This document shows positions 1-6,426 of a stretch of DNA of 34,217 nucleotides, in pieces (the stretch's first letter is position 1; every line of letters starts with the position of its first letter). Location of the stretch: NCBI GenBank assembly GCA_038276395.1, contig JBBQAA010000025.1, positions 1-34,217 of the forward strand, in the 5' to 3' direction. A program made the position numbers and the translations under genes. The stretch comes from JBBQAA01 sp038276395. Lineage in GTDB: Bacteria > Actinomycetota > Thermoleophilia > Solirubrobacterales > Solirubrobacteraceae. The notes beneath the pieces are model-generated. The model ran no database searches. It was not told where the DNA came from and saw only the letters and a list, made by a program, of their open reading frames with translations.

Positions 1-4
1 CGGA

Positions 5-77
<73 letters not shown>

Positions 78-142
78 GGGGCGGCTGAGCGTAGCGATCG
101 AGGGAGGGTGAGGGACTGCTCGGCGCGGGTAGGCGGGAATCC

Positions 143-325
143 ATGACCTCCTCCGAATCCGAGACGGATCCCGACACCGCTCCCTCCGGCCTGCCCAACG
201 AGGAGCGGGAGGAGGAGCCGCTCGGCCCCTCTGAGCCGAACCCGAACTCAGACGAGGTGCCAGACGAGGGGCCCGGCGCGCAGCCCGGGATTCCCACCGA
301 CGGCGAGCCCCCGGCGTCCGGCTGA
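143..325 (+). CDS. Small acidic, proline-rich hypothetical protein (60 aa)
   Basis: I do not recognise a family. The 60-residue product is low complexity: mostly Glu, Asp, Pro, Ser and Gly, with no hydrophobic core, so it is probably disordered. The ATG is preceded by GGGAATCC, a weak ribosome site. Two points support it being real. Its TGA (323-325) immediately precedes and partly overlaps the GAGGGGA ribosome site of the NUDIX gene, which lies in the same frame, so the two look like a coupled pair. A second small acidic ORF of similar composition lies at 4195-4350. It could instead be a chance ORF, or the N-terminus of a NUDIX protein split by the TGA. Confidence 0.42.
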   Translation: MTSSESETDPDTAPSGLPNEEREEEPLGPSEPNPNSDEVPDEGPGAQPGIPTDGEPPASG

Positions 326-337
326 GGGGACGCCGCG

Positions 338-913
338 CTGAGCCGGCCGAGCCTCAACCCGGCGCTCGAGGGCGTCTCGTTCTGCCCGCGCTGCGCCGCG
401 CCGGCAGAGGTCGCCTTCCCACGCTCCATCCGCTGCCCGGCCTGCGGCTACGGCGCGTACTACAACCCGAAGCCGGTCGCGGCGGCGATCCCGTTCGACG
501 GCCAAGGCCGGATCGTCCTGCTCAGGCGCACGTTCGACCCGGCAGCGGGGCTGTGGACCTTCCCCGGTGGCTTCGTCGACCTCGGCGAATCGGTCGAGGA
601 CGCCGCTCGGCGGGAGGGCCGGGAGGAGTTGCGGATCGAGCTCGAGCTGGACGGTCTCGTCGGGGTCTACTCGCGCGCGGATGACCGCGTGGTGCTCGTC
701 GTCTTCACCGCGCGCTCCCGCGAGGAGGCGCAGACCAGCGAGGAGGCGGCGGAGGTCCGGGCGTTCGCTCCCCCCGAGCTCCCCTGGAAAGAGCTGGCCT
801 TCTGGTCGACCCGCGAGGCGCTCAGGGACTGCCTAGACCAGCGCGGGCTCGGGCCCGCAGGCGGCGACGTCGCGAGCCAGGCGCTCGGCGGTGTCGGGCT
901 CCCACCGGCCTGA
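338..913 (+). CDS. Zinc-ribbon NUDIX hydrolase, apparent CTG start
   Basis: NUDIX pyrophosphohydrolase of about 191 aa; the substrate cannot be told from sequence. The N-terminus has a zinc ribbon of two CxxC knuckles (CPRC near residue 16 and CPAC about 18 residues later), as in NudC-like NUDIX proteins. The NUDIX box follows FPGG: G-x5-E-x7-RE-x2-EE is present, but the usual Gly after the EE is Arg. No ATG, GTG or TTG exists in frame between the upstream TGA (323-325) and the zinc ribbon. The only plausible start is CTG at 338, seven bases after GAGGGGA. The 3' end overlaps the convergent gene at 833-1108 by 81 bp. Function is well supported; the start is inferred. Confidence 0.85.
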   Translation: MSRPSLNPALEGVSFCPRCAAPAEVAFPRSIRCPACGYGAYYNPKPVAAAIPFDGQGRIVLLRRTFDPAAGLWTFPGGFVDLGESVEDAARREGREELRIELELDGLVGVYSRADDRVVLVVFTARSREEAQTSEEAAEVRAFAPPELPWKELAFWSTREALRDCLDQRGLGPAGGDVASQALGGVGLPPA

Positions 914-1108
914 CTCGACGAGGTGCCCGGCGAGACGGTCGATGTCCTCCCGCGCGGTCGCGACCTCGCCCCCGCCCTCGGTGGCGAGGATGAGCGTGTC
1001 GGCGGCGGCGCGCACGCGATCCTGCTCGGCGGGTTGGAGCTTGACGGTGCCGACGTCACGGAGGAAGTCCATGAGCCGGCCGTAGGACTGGGCGCGTTCC
1101 TCGGTCAT
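833..1108 (-). CDS. Small conserved-looking hypothetical protein (91 aa)
   Basis: I do not recognise a family. From the ATG at 1108 the product is a 91-residue, probably all-helical soluble protein rich in Ala, Arg, Glu and Asp, starting MTEERAQSY. A GGTGGG ribosome-binding sequence sits just before the ATG. The frame stays open to 1237, but the upstream part is compositionally poor and overlaps the likely promoter. The gene is convergent with the NUDIX gene and overlaps its last 81 bp, and it shares its strand with tRNA-Tyr and sigA upstream. There is no signal peptide or membrane segment. Confidence 0.6.
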   Translation of the reverse strand: MTEERAQSYGRLMDFLRDVGTVKLQPAEQDRVRAAADTLILATEGGGEVATAREDIDRLAGHLVESGRWEPDTAERLARDVAACGPEPALV

Positions 1109-1198
1109 GTCCCACCCATTGTGCCCCGGGATCCGGACGGGCGAACACGACGGGCGCGCCATGTCACGTAGCGGTAAGGAAGCGCGCGATGCGTCCAA

Positions 1199-1280
1199 TG
1201 GCGGGAGGAGGATTCGAACCTCCGAAGGCAGTGCCATGCGGTTTACAGCCGCACCTCGTTGACCGCTTGAGTATCCCGCC
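1199..1280 (-). tRNA. tRNA-Tyr (anticodon GTA)
   Basis: An 82-nt class II tRNA on the reverse strand. The acceptor stem pairs GGCGGGA (1280-1274) with TCCCGCC (1206-1200), followed by discriminator A at 1199. The anticodon loop CTGTAAA gives anticodon GTA, a long variable arm follows, and the T arm has GGTTCGAATCC. CCA is not encoded. It lies 15 bp downstream of the sigma factor gene on the same strand and may be co-transcribed with it. Confidence 0.96.
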
Positions 1281-1295
1281 CGGCGGCGGAGGAGT

Positions 1296-2444
1296 CTACG
1301 AGCCCACCCCCGCCTCGCGCAGGCGCTGGCTCTCCGGGAGCTGCTCGAGCTTGCGGAGCGTGTGGGTCTCGATCTGGCGGATGCGCTCGCGGGTGACCTT
1401 CAGGGCGCGGCCGACCTGCTCGAGCGTCTGCGGGGGCCGGCCCGTCAGGCCGAAGCGCAGCTCGATGACCTCCCGCTCGCGGGGGGACAGGACGGCGAGG
1501 GCGCGGCGGACGTCGTCTCGCCGCACGGCGCCCGCGGCCTCGTCGAACGGGGAGGGCGCGCCGGTGTCCGCCACGAAGTCGCCCAACTGCGAGTCCTCCT
1601 CGTCGCCGACGGGCTGCTCGAGCGAGACGGTCTGCTGGCCCAGCCGCAGGATCTCCCGAACCTCGTCGGCCGTGAGCGCGAGCTCTGAGCCGATCTCCTC
1701 CGGCGTCGGCTCGCGGCCGAGGGTCTGCACGAGCGCGCGCTCGGCGTGGATGACCTTGTTCAGGCGCTCGACCATGTGGACGGGGACGCGGACCGTCCGC
1801 CCCTTGTCGGCCACCGCGCGGGAGACGGCCTGGCGGATCCACCACGTCGCGTAGGTCGAGAACTTGAAGCCCCGCCGGTGGTCGAACTTCTCCACGGCGC
1901 GGATGAGGCCGACCGAGCCCTCCTGGATCAGGTCGAGCAGGGCGAGGCCGCGGCCCAGGTACCCCTTGGCGATCGAGACGACGAGGCGGAGGTTCGCCTC
2001 GATCATGTGCTGCTTGGCCTCGAGGTCGCCGCGCTCGACGCGGCGGGCGAGCTCGACCTCCTCGGTGGCGCTGAGCAGCGGCACGCGGGCGATCGAGCGG
2101 AGGTAGAGGCGCACGGAGTCGAGGCTCGGCTCGACCGTGAGATCGACCGCGGCGCGCCGCGAGCTCTCGCGGCGCTCCCGCGCGGCGGCGGCCGCCTCCT
2201 CGATCCGGACGCCCTCGGCGGCGGCCAGGCGGCCGTCGGCGCCGACGACGTCGATGCCCAGCTCCTCGAGCTGGGCGTGCAGCTCGCGGACGTCCTCCTT
2301 GGCGAGCTCGAGCTCCTCCAGGCAGGCGGCGACCTCGTCGAAGGTCAGCGAGCCGCGCTCCCGGCCCGCCGCGAGCAGCGCGACGACCTCCGGCAGCTCG
2401 GCGACGCGGCTCTCGTCCCCCGGTAGACCGGCATTGGCACTCAC
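1296..2444 (-). CDS. RNA polymerase primary-type sigma factor (sigma-70, RpoD/SigA family)
   Basis: Directs RNA polymerase core to promoters. The 382-aa protein has, in order: a region 1.1-like N-terminus (about 15-65, ELPEVVALL onward), an acidic/alanine-rich spacer, region 1.2 (DSVRLYLRSIARVPLL), region 2 with NLRLVVSIAK, LLDLIQEGSVGLIRAVEKFD and FKFSTYATWWIRQAV, region 3, and region 4 with LSPREREVIELRFGL and a helix-turn-helix ending RERIRQIE. GTG at 2444 is chosen because GGGAGGAA lies eight bases upstream. In-frame ATGs at 2468 and 2483 lack this. The region 1.1-like segment and complete regions 2-4 point to a group 1 or group 2 factor. I leave the symbol blank because a genome may carry several such genes. 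Confidence 0.93.
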   Translation of the reverse strand: MSANAGLPGDESRVAELPEVVALLAAGRERGSLTFDEVAACLEELELAKEDVRELHAQLEELGIDVVGADGRLAAAEGVRIEEAAAAARERRESSRRAAVDLTVEPSLDSVRLYLRSIARVPLLSATEEVELARRVERGDLEAKQHMIEANLRLVVSIAKGYLGRGLALLDLIQEGSVGLIRAVEKFDHRRGFKFSTYATWWIRQAVSRAVADKGRTVRVPVHMVERLNKVIHAERALVQTLGREPTPEEIGSELALTADEVREILRLGQQTVSLEQPVGDEEDSQLGDFVADTGAPSPFDEAAGAVRRDDVRRALAVLSPREREVIELRFGLTGRPPQTLEQVGRALKVTRERIRQIETHTLRKLEQLPESQRLREAGVGS

Positions 2445-2590
2445 GCTGCGGTTCCTCCCAGGGGACATCGATGCCCGCGCCATGCTCGCTGGACCGCGCG
2501 ACCCGTGTGTCCAGGTTTCTAGCAGGCGAAATCGGCGCTGCAAGCGAAGATTCCGGCGCACTAGCCTCTTCCTACCGGCCTCATACCGTG

Positions 2591-3577
2591 ATGACGAAGC
2601 CCCTCGCCCCCGTCCCCGACGTCCAGTCCGAAGCCCCGTCTCTGCGGGTCTCGCTCTCCCGCGTGGGGGTCACGAACGTCGAGAAGATCGTCCGCCTGCG
2701 CCACGGGGAGGAGGACCAGCTCTTCTCCACCCGCCTCTCCTGCGCGATCGACCTCGGCGCCAACCAGAAGGGCGCGCACATGAGCCGCTTCGAGGAGACG
2801 GTCAACGAGGCGATCGGCGAGGTCGTCCTTCAGGCGCAGGGCTTCCGCGCCGAGGTCCTGGCCCAGCGCGTGGCCGAGCTCGTGCGCGAGCGCCAGGGCG
2901 CGGCGCGCGCCGAGGTCACGCTCGAGGCGCGCTACCCCGAGCACAAGCCCGCGCCGGTCTCCGGGATCCCGACGCAGGAGATGTACACGCTCTACGGCGC
3001 CGCGGCGGCCTCGGCCCGCGGCACACGGCGGCTCGTCGGCGTCGCCGCCCAGGGCATCACCGCCTGCCCGTGCGCGCAGGGGCTCGTCGCCGCCGGCGCT
3101 CGCGCGCGGCTCGAGGAGGAGGGCTTCGGCGCCGGGGAGGTCGAGCGGATCCTCGCCGCGGTCCCCGTGGCCACGCACAACCAGCGCGGCGTCGGGACCC
3201 TGTGGATCGGCTGCACCGAGCGCTGCGAGGACGTCATCGACGCCGGCGCGCTCCTGGCCATCGTCGAGGAGTCGATGTCCTCGGAGATCTACGAGCTCAT
3301 GAAGCGCGCCGACGAGGCCGCCGTCGTCGAGAAGGCCCACCGCCGTCCGCGCTTCGTCGAGGACTGCGTGCGGGAGATGATCGGCGGGGTCATCGCCGGC
3401 TTCCCGGCGCTCCCGGACTCGGCCTGGGTCTCGGCCGGCCAGCGGAACCTCGAGACGATCCACCAGCACGACGTCGTGGCCGAGCGCTTCGGCCTGCTCG
3501 GCGACCTGCGCGCCGAGGTGGCGGGCCGCCCGCGCGCGGCCGAGGACCTCACCCGGGAGGCGTGGCTCGCCGGTTAG
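2591..3577 (+). CDS. folE2: GTP cyclohydrolase, FolE2/MptA type
   Basis: Opens GTP to a pterin precursor, normally 7,8-dihydroneopterin triphosphate, for folate synthesis (FolE2, type IB), or its cyclic phosphate in archaeal MptA. The 328-aa protein carries the family landmarks: GVTNVEKIVR near the N-terminus, KGAHMSRFEE (family KGxHMSRF signature), a TACPCAQG metal/active-site cysteine segment, and a THNQRG motif. It begins at ATG 2591. There is no clear ribosome site; GTG at 2588 is in frame. It is divergent from the sigma factor across 146 bp, and its 3' end overlaps convergent pgsA by 29 bp. FolE2 can use metals other than zinc, which is family knowledge and not visible here. Confidence 0.9.
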   Translation: MTKPLAPVPDVQSEAPSLRVSLSRVGVTNVEKIVRLRHGEEDQLFSTRLSCAIDLGANQKGAHMSRFEETVNEAIGEVVLQAQGFRAEVLAQRVAELVRERQGAARAEVTLEARYPEHKPAPVSGIPTQEMYTLYGAAAASARGTRRLVGVAAQGITACPCAQGLVAAGARARLEEEGFGAGEVERILAAVPVATHNQRGVGTLWIGCTERCEDVIDAGALLAIVEESMSSEIYELMKRADEAAVVEKAHRRPRFVEDCVREMIGGVIAGFPALPDSAWVSAGQRNLETIHQHDVVAERFGLLGDLRAEVAGRPRAAEDLTREAWLAG

Positions 3578-4139
3578 CGCTCGCGGAGCCCCTGAGCTCG
3601 GTGCCGCGCGCCGCCAGCCGCCGCCGCAGCCCGAAGACGAAGTCGGCGCCCGAGGCGAGCGTGATCGCCACCGTCACGTAGACGAGCAGCTCGACGCCGA
3701 GCGGCCGTGACGTCCCGGCGGCGATGAGCGCCATGACCATCGCCACCTGGAAGACGGTCTTTATCTTGCCGAGCGGGTTCGCGCCGGCCACGACCCCGTA
3801 CTGGGAGGCGCCGAGGCGCAGGACCGTGACGACGAGCTCGCGGGCGAGGATGACCATCGCCACCCAGGCGTCGAGCCGGTTCAGGGAGACGAGCGAGACG
3901 AGCGCCGCGATGATGAGGAGCTTGTCGGCCAGCGGGTCCATGAGCTTGCCGAACGTCGTGATCGAGCCGCGCGAGCGCGCGAGCCAGCCGTCGATGGCGT
4001 CTGTCACCGAGGCCACGGCGAAGACGACGGCGGCCAAGAGGTCCCCGTTCGGGGTTGCGTCAAGGAGCGCGACCACGAGCACGGGGACGAGCAGGATCCG
4101 CAGCAGCGTCAGGAAGTTCGGCAGGTTCGGGGTGACCAC
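3549..4139 (-). CDS. pgsA: CDP-diacylglycerol--glycerol-3-phosphate 3-phosphatidyltransferase
   Basis: Membrane enzyme that makes phosphatidylglycerophosphate, the committed step to phosphatidylglycerol and cardiolipin. The 196-aa product has the complete CDP-alcohol phosphotransferase motif D-x2-DG-x2-AR-x8-G-x3-D-x3-D (DAIDGWLAR followed by GKLMDPLAD), starting near residue 47. It has several hydrophobic segments (about 8-27, 33-46, 75-95, 128-165), and the N-terminal PNLPNFLTLLRI is typical of PgsA. Other CDP-alcohol transferases share the motif, but length and N-terminus favour PgsA. The start is GTG 4139, with a TAGCCT box eight bases upstream. The tail after residue 175 is basic and low complexity. 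Confidence 0.9.
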   Translation of the reverse strand: MVTPNLPNFLTLLRILLVPVLVVALLDATPNGDLLAAVVFAVASVTDAIDGWLARSRGSITTFGKLMDPLADKLLIIAALVSLVSLNRLDAWVAMVILARELVVTVLRLGASQYGVVAGANPLGKIKTVFQVAMVMALIAAGTSRPLGVELLVYVTVAITLASGADFVFGLRRRLAARGTELRGSASANRRATPPG

Positions 4140-4147
4140 GGCCCCCC

Positions 4148-4153
4148 AGGCTA
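4148..4153 (-). promoter_or_regulatory. Putative -10 box of pgsA (TAGCCT, leaderless arrangement)
   Basis: TAGCCT on the minus strand ends eight bases before the GTG at 4139. That puts the expected transcription start at or next to the start codon. There is no separate ribosome site apart from a G run too close to the codon. Confidence 0.5.
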
Positions 4154-4194
4154 GATCCTCGCCGCCGCGGGCCGGGCGGGCTTAGAACCGCTCC

Positions 4195-4350
4195 TCAGGC
4201 GTCCGAACCCGAGTGTTGGTCGGTGTCGCCGACCTCGGCGTCGTCGTCGGTGGGGGCGGCGGGCAGCTTTTCGGCCGACTCCGAGGATCCGCCCTCGGCG
4301 CCCGGGGTGTCGTCGTGCTGCGGGTCCTGCTCGGTGTCTTCGAGTTCCAT
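4195..4350 (-). CDS. Small acidic hypothetical protein (51 aa)
   Basis: Not recognised. The ORF from ATG 4350 encodes 51 residues rich in Asp, Glu, Ser, Pro and Gln, starting MELEDTEQD, with no hydrophobic stretch. It lies in the gap between pgsA and divergent clpP and has no convincing ribosome site. It resembles the 143-325 product only in composition. It may be a disordered accessory protein or a chance ORF in the clpP promoter region. Confidence 0.3.
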   Translation of the reverse strand: MELEDTEQDPQHDDTPGAEGGSSESAEKLPAAPTDDDAEVGDTDQHSGSDA

Positions 4351-4392
4351 ACCCGGAATACGTGCCCCGGCCCCGACGGGACCACCGGCCTG

Positions 4393-4398
4393 TAGCCT
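4393..4398 (+). promoter_or_regulatory. Putative -10 box of clpP (TAGCCT, leaderless arrangement)
   Basis: TAGCCT lies seven bases before the clpP ATG at 4406 and there is no Shine-Dalgarno sequence. Transcription would start at or very near the ATG. Confidence 0.5.
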
Positions 4399-4405
4399 CG
4401 GCGCC

Positions 4406-4987
4406 ATGCCCCTCGTCCCCATGGTCATCGAGCGCACCGCCCGCGGCGAGCGCGAGTTCGACATCTACTCGCGCCTGCTGAACGAGCGGATCATCTTCCT
4501 CGGCTCCCCGGTCGATGACATGGTGGCGAACCTCGTCGTCGCCCAGCTCCTGCATCTGGAATCCCAGGACCCGGAGAAGGACGTCTCCATCTACATCAAC
4601 TCGCCGGGCGGCTCGATCTACGCCGGCCTCGCGATCTACGACACCATGCAGTTCATAAGGCCCGACGTCGCCACGATGTGCGTCGGCGTGGCAATGTCGA
4701 TGGGCTCGCTCCTGCTCACCGGCGGGGCCAAGGGCAAGCGCTCGGCGCTGCCCAACTCGCGCATCCTCATCCACCAGCCCTCGGCCGGGTTCGAGGGCCA
4801 GAGCTCGGACATCGAGATCCACGCGCGCGAGATCCTGAAGACGCGCCAGCGGATCGACGAGATCTACGCCCAGCACACCGGGCAGCCGGAGGAGCAGGTC
4901 CACTCCGACATGGAGCGTGACCGCTTCTTCAAGGCCGATCAGGCCGTCGAGTACGGACTGATCGACCGGGTCATCGAGCCGCACTGA
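4406..4987 (+). CDS. clpP: ATP-dependent Clp protease proteolytic subunit
   Basis: Serine peptidase that forms tetradecameric chambers and degrades proteins fed by Clp ATPases in the cytoplasm. The 193-aa product carries the full catalytic triad at canonical positions: Ser98 in GVAMSMGS, His123 in RILIHQP and Asp172 in MERDRFF. The INSPGGS strand is also present. ATG 4406 is chosen for the TAGCCT box seven bases before it; an in-frame ATG at 4421 would shorten the protein by five residues. No clpX or second clpP is adjacent. Actinobacteria often have two or more ClpP paralogues, and this one cannot be numbered from sequence alone. Confidence 0.95.
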   Translation: MPLVPMVIERTARGEREFDIYSRLLNERIIFLGSPVDDMVANLVVAQLLHLESQDPEKDVSIYINSPGGSIYAGLAIYDTMQFIRPDVATMCVGVAMSMGSLLLTGGAKGKRSALPNSRILIHQPSAGFEGQSSDIEIHAREILKTRQRIDEIYAQHTGQPEEQVHSDMERDRFFKADQAVEYGLIDRVIEPH

Positions 4988-5179
4988 GAACCTCTTTCAC
5001 GATGCGCCGGGCGCGTTGGGATGGTCGGCACGGGGATGCCGGACGGCGCACGCGACCGCAGTCGATGCAGCGCATCGGCGAGGCGGGCACCGCCGCGAAG
5101 CGGTGGTCGGGGTGGTGATCCGGCGCCGCGAGACGGCCGCAACCGGCGTGACCGGCATTGCGAAAGCGGTTCTAAGCGC

Positions 5180-5632
5180 TCAGGCCTCGACGTGCACCAC
5201 GTCGAGGCCGAGCCTGCGCACGCGGCTCGGGAGATCCCGGCGGGCCAGGCGTGCCGCCCGCAGCGGGTGGCTCGAGAGGATGACCTCCGAGGCCTCCTCG
5301 CGCTCGGCGACGTCCGCGACCGCCCGCAGCGCCGAGGGGTCCCCGATCTCCCCGGTCGCCTCGATGCCCGTGACCTGGGAGACCTTGGCCACGGCGTTGG
5401 TGAGCGTGCGTTCGGCGCCGACGCGCGGGTCGGGGATGTTGCGGTGGCCGTGGGCGCCGTCGGGGACGATGACGTGGAAGCGCGCCGGGCCCGCCGCGAC
5501 GCGGGCGCGCACCGCCCCGAGGAGCTGCGGCGTCGCGTAGTCGACGACGACGACGAGCACCGGGGGAGCCGCGGGCTCCGGCTCCTTCGGCGCGGCTCGC
5601 CTCCGCTGCGCTCGCTGCTTCGGCCTCGCCAC
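5180..5632 (-). CDS. Universal-stress-protein-like hypothetical protein (150 aa)
   Basis: After a basic N-terminus (about 25 residues of Arg, Pro, Ala) the protein has an alternating beta/alpha pattern. It opens with the hydrophobic strand VLVVVVD, and the C-terminal part reads EVILSSHPLRAARLARRDLPSRVRR, reminiscent of the ends of Usp-like domains in related actinobacteria. The ATP-binding Gly-rich motif of classical UspA is not obvious, so nucleotide binding is doubtful. GTG 5632 lies 10 bp after the fdhD stop on the same strand, so the two are probably co-transcribed. The role is unknown. Confidence 0.65.
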   Translation of the reverse strand: MARPKQRAQRRRAAPKEPEPAAPPVLVVVVDYATPQLLGAVRARVAAGPARFHVIVPDGAHGHRNIPDPRVGAERTLTNAVAKVSQVTGIEATGEIGDPSALRAVADVAEREEASEVILSSHPLRAARLARRDLPSRVRRLGLDVVHVEA

Positions 5633-5642
5633 GGTCGCAACG

Positions 5643-6389
5643 CTAGAGGACGCGGCGCTCGCCCGAGTAGACGTTCACATTCCCGCCGCGCGCGAAGCCG
5701 AGCAACGAGAGGCCGCGGTCGCGCGCGAGGGAGACGGCGAGCGTCGTCGGCGCGCCCACGCCGACGAGGATCGGCGCGCCCGCCACCGCCGCCTTCTGCA
5801 CGAGCTCGAAGGAGAGCCGGCCGGAGACGCAGAGGATGCGCGGATGCAGGGGCACGAGGCCGCCGACGAGCGCCCGGCCGATGACCTTGTCCATGGCGTT
5901 GTGGCGCCCGACGTCCTCAGCCGCGTCGAGGAGCTCGCCTGCGGGCGTGAAGAGCCCGGTGGCGTGCAGGCCGCCCGTGCGCGCGAAGCCGGGCTGCTCC
6001 AGGCGGTCGGGGAGCGCGGCCAGGAGGGCGCGCGGGACGGCCGGGCCGGGCGCCGCGGGCGCCGCGGCCACCGCGACCTCCTCGAGCGCCCCCTTTCCGC
6101 ACACTCCGCAGGAGGAGGACGTGTAGAAGCGCCGGGCCGCGGGCCGCCGGGTCAGGGGCCCCGACACCTCGACGACGTTGGCGGCGAGGTCGGCCGAGGG
6201 GCCGGCGGCCCGCGGGCCGCCGATCAGGCCCTCGCCGAAGAGGAAGCCGAGCGCCAGCTCCTCGTCGTCGCCGGGCGTGCGCATGGTCACGGCCAGCGCC
6301 TCGCCGTCGACGCGGATCTCGAGCGGCTCCTCGACGGCGACGGCGTCCGTCCGGCCGTCGTGGGTCACAGCGGCGTGCAGGCGGGCCAT
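5643..6389 (-). CDS. fdhD: Formate dehydrogenase accessory sulfurtransferase FdhD
   Basis: FdhD passes sulfur from a cysteine desulfurase to the molybdenum cofactor of formate dehydrogenases. The 248-aa product has the active CxxC pair in SSSCGVCGKG near residue 90, the EEPLEIRVDG opening, GFLFGEGLI, the AEDVGRHNAMDKVIG signature and a C-terminal GxxxVYSG segment. ATG 6389 is preceded by TACCCT eleven bases upstream. The gene is divergent from the histidine kinase across only 37 bp. No formate dehydrogenase gene is present in the window. Confidence 0.93.
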   Translation of the reverse strand: MARLHAAVTHDGRTDAVAVEEPLEIRVDGEALAVTMRTPGDDEELALGFLFGEGLIGGPRAAGPSADLAANVVEVSGPLTRRPAARRFYTSSSCGVCGKGALEEVAVAAAPAAPGPAVPRALLAALPDRLEQPGFARTGGLHATGLFTPAGELLDAAEDVGRHNAMDKVIGRALVGGLVPLHPRILCVSGRLSFELVQKAAVAGAPILVGVGAPTTLAVSLARDRGLSLLGFARGGNVNVYSGERRVL

Positions 6390-6400
6390 CGTGCGCGGCG

Positions 6401-6406
6401 AGGGTA
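6401..6406 (-). promoter_or_regulatory. Putative -10 box of fdhD (TACCCT)
   Basis: TACCCT on the minus strand lies eleven bases before the fdhD ATG, allowing a leader of only a few bases. It sits within the same 37-bp gap as the opposing TAGCGT box of the kinase gene. Confidence 0.35.
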
Positions 6407-6412
6407 TACGGC

Positions 6413-6418
6413 TAGCGT
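6413..6418 (+). promoter_or_regulatory. Putative -10 box of the histidine kinase gene (TAGCGT, leaderless arrangement)
   Basis: TAGCGT lies eight bases before the ATG at 6427 and no ribosome site intervenes. The overlapping GTATAC palindrome (6404-6409) sits between this box and the divergent fdhD box. Confidence 0.45.
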
Positions 6419-6426
6419 CTTGGACC

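Noticed and set aside
5088..5105. Small hairpin CACCGC/GCGGTG after clpP as a terminator
   Set aside because: Only six pairs, about 100 bases past the stop codon and without a T run. The 192-bp gap 4988-5179 shows nothing I can support.
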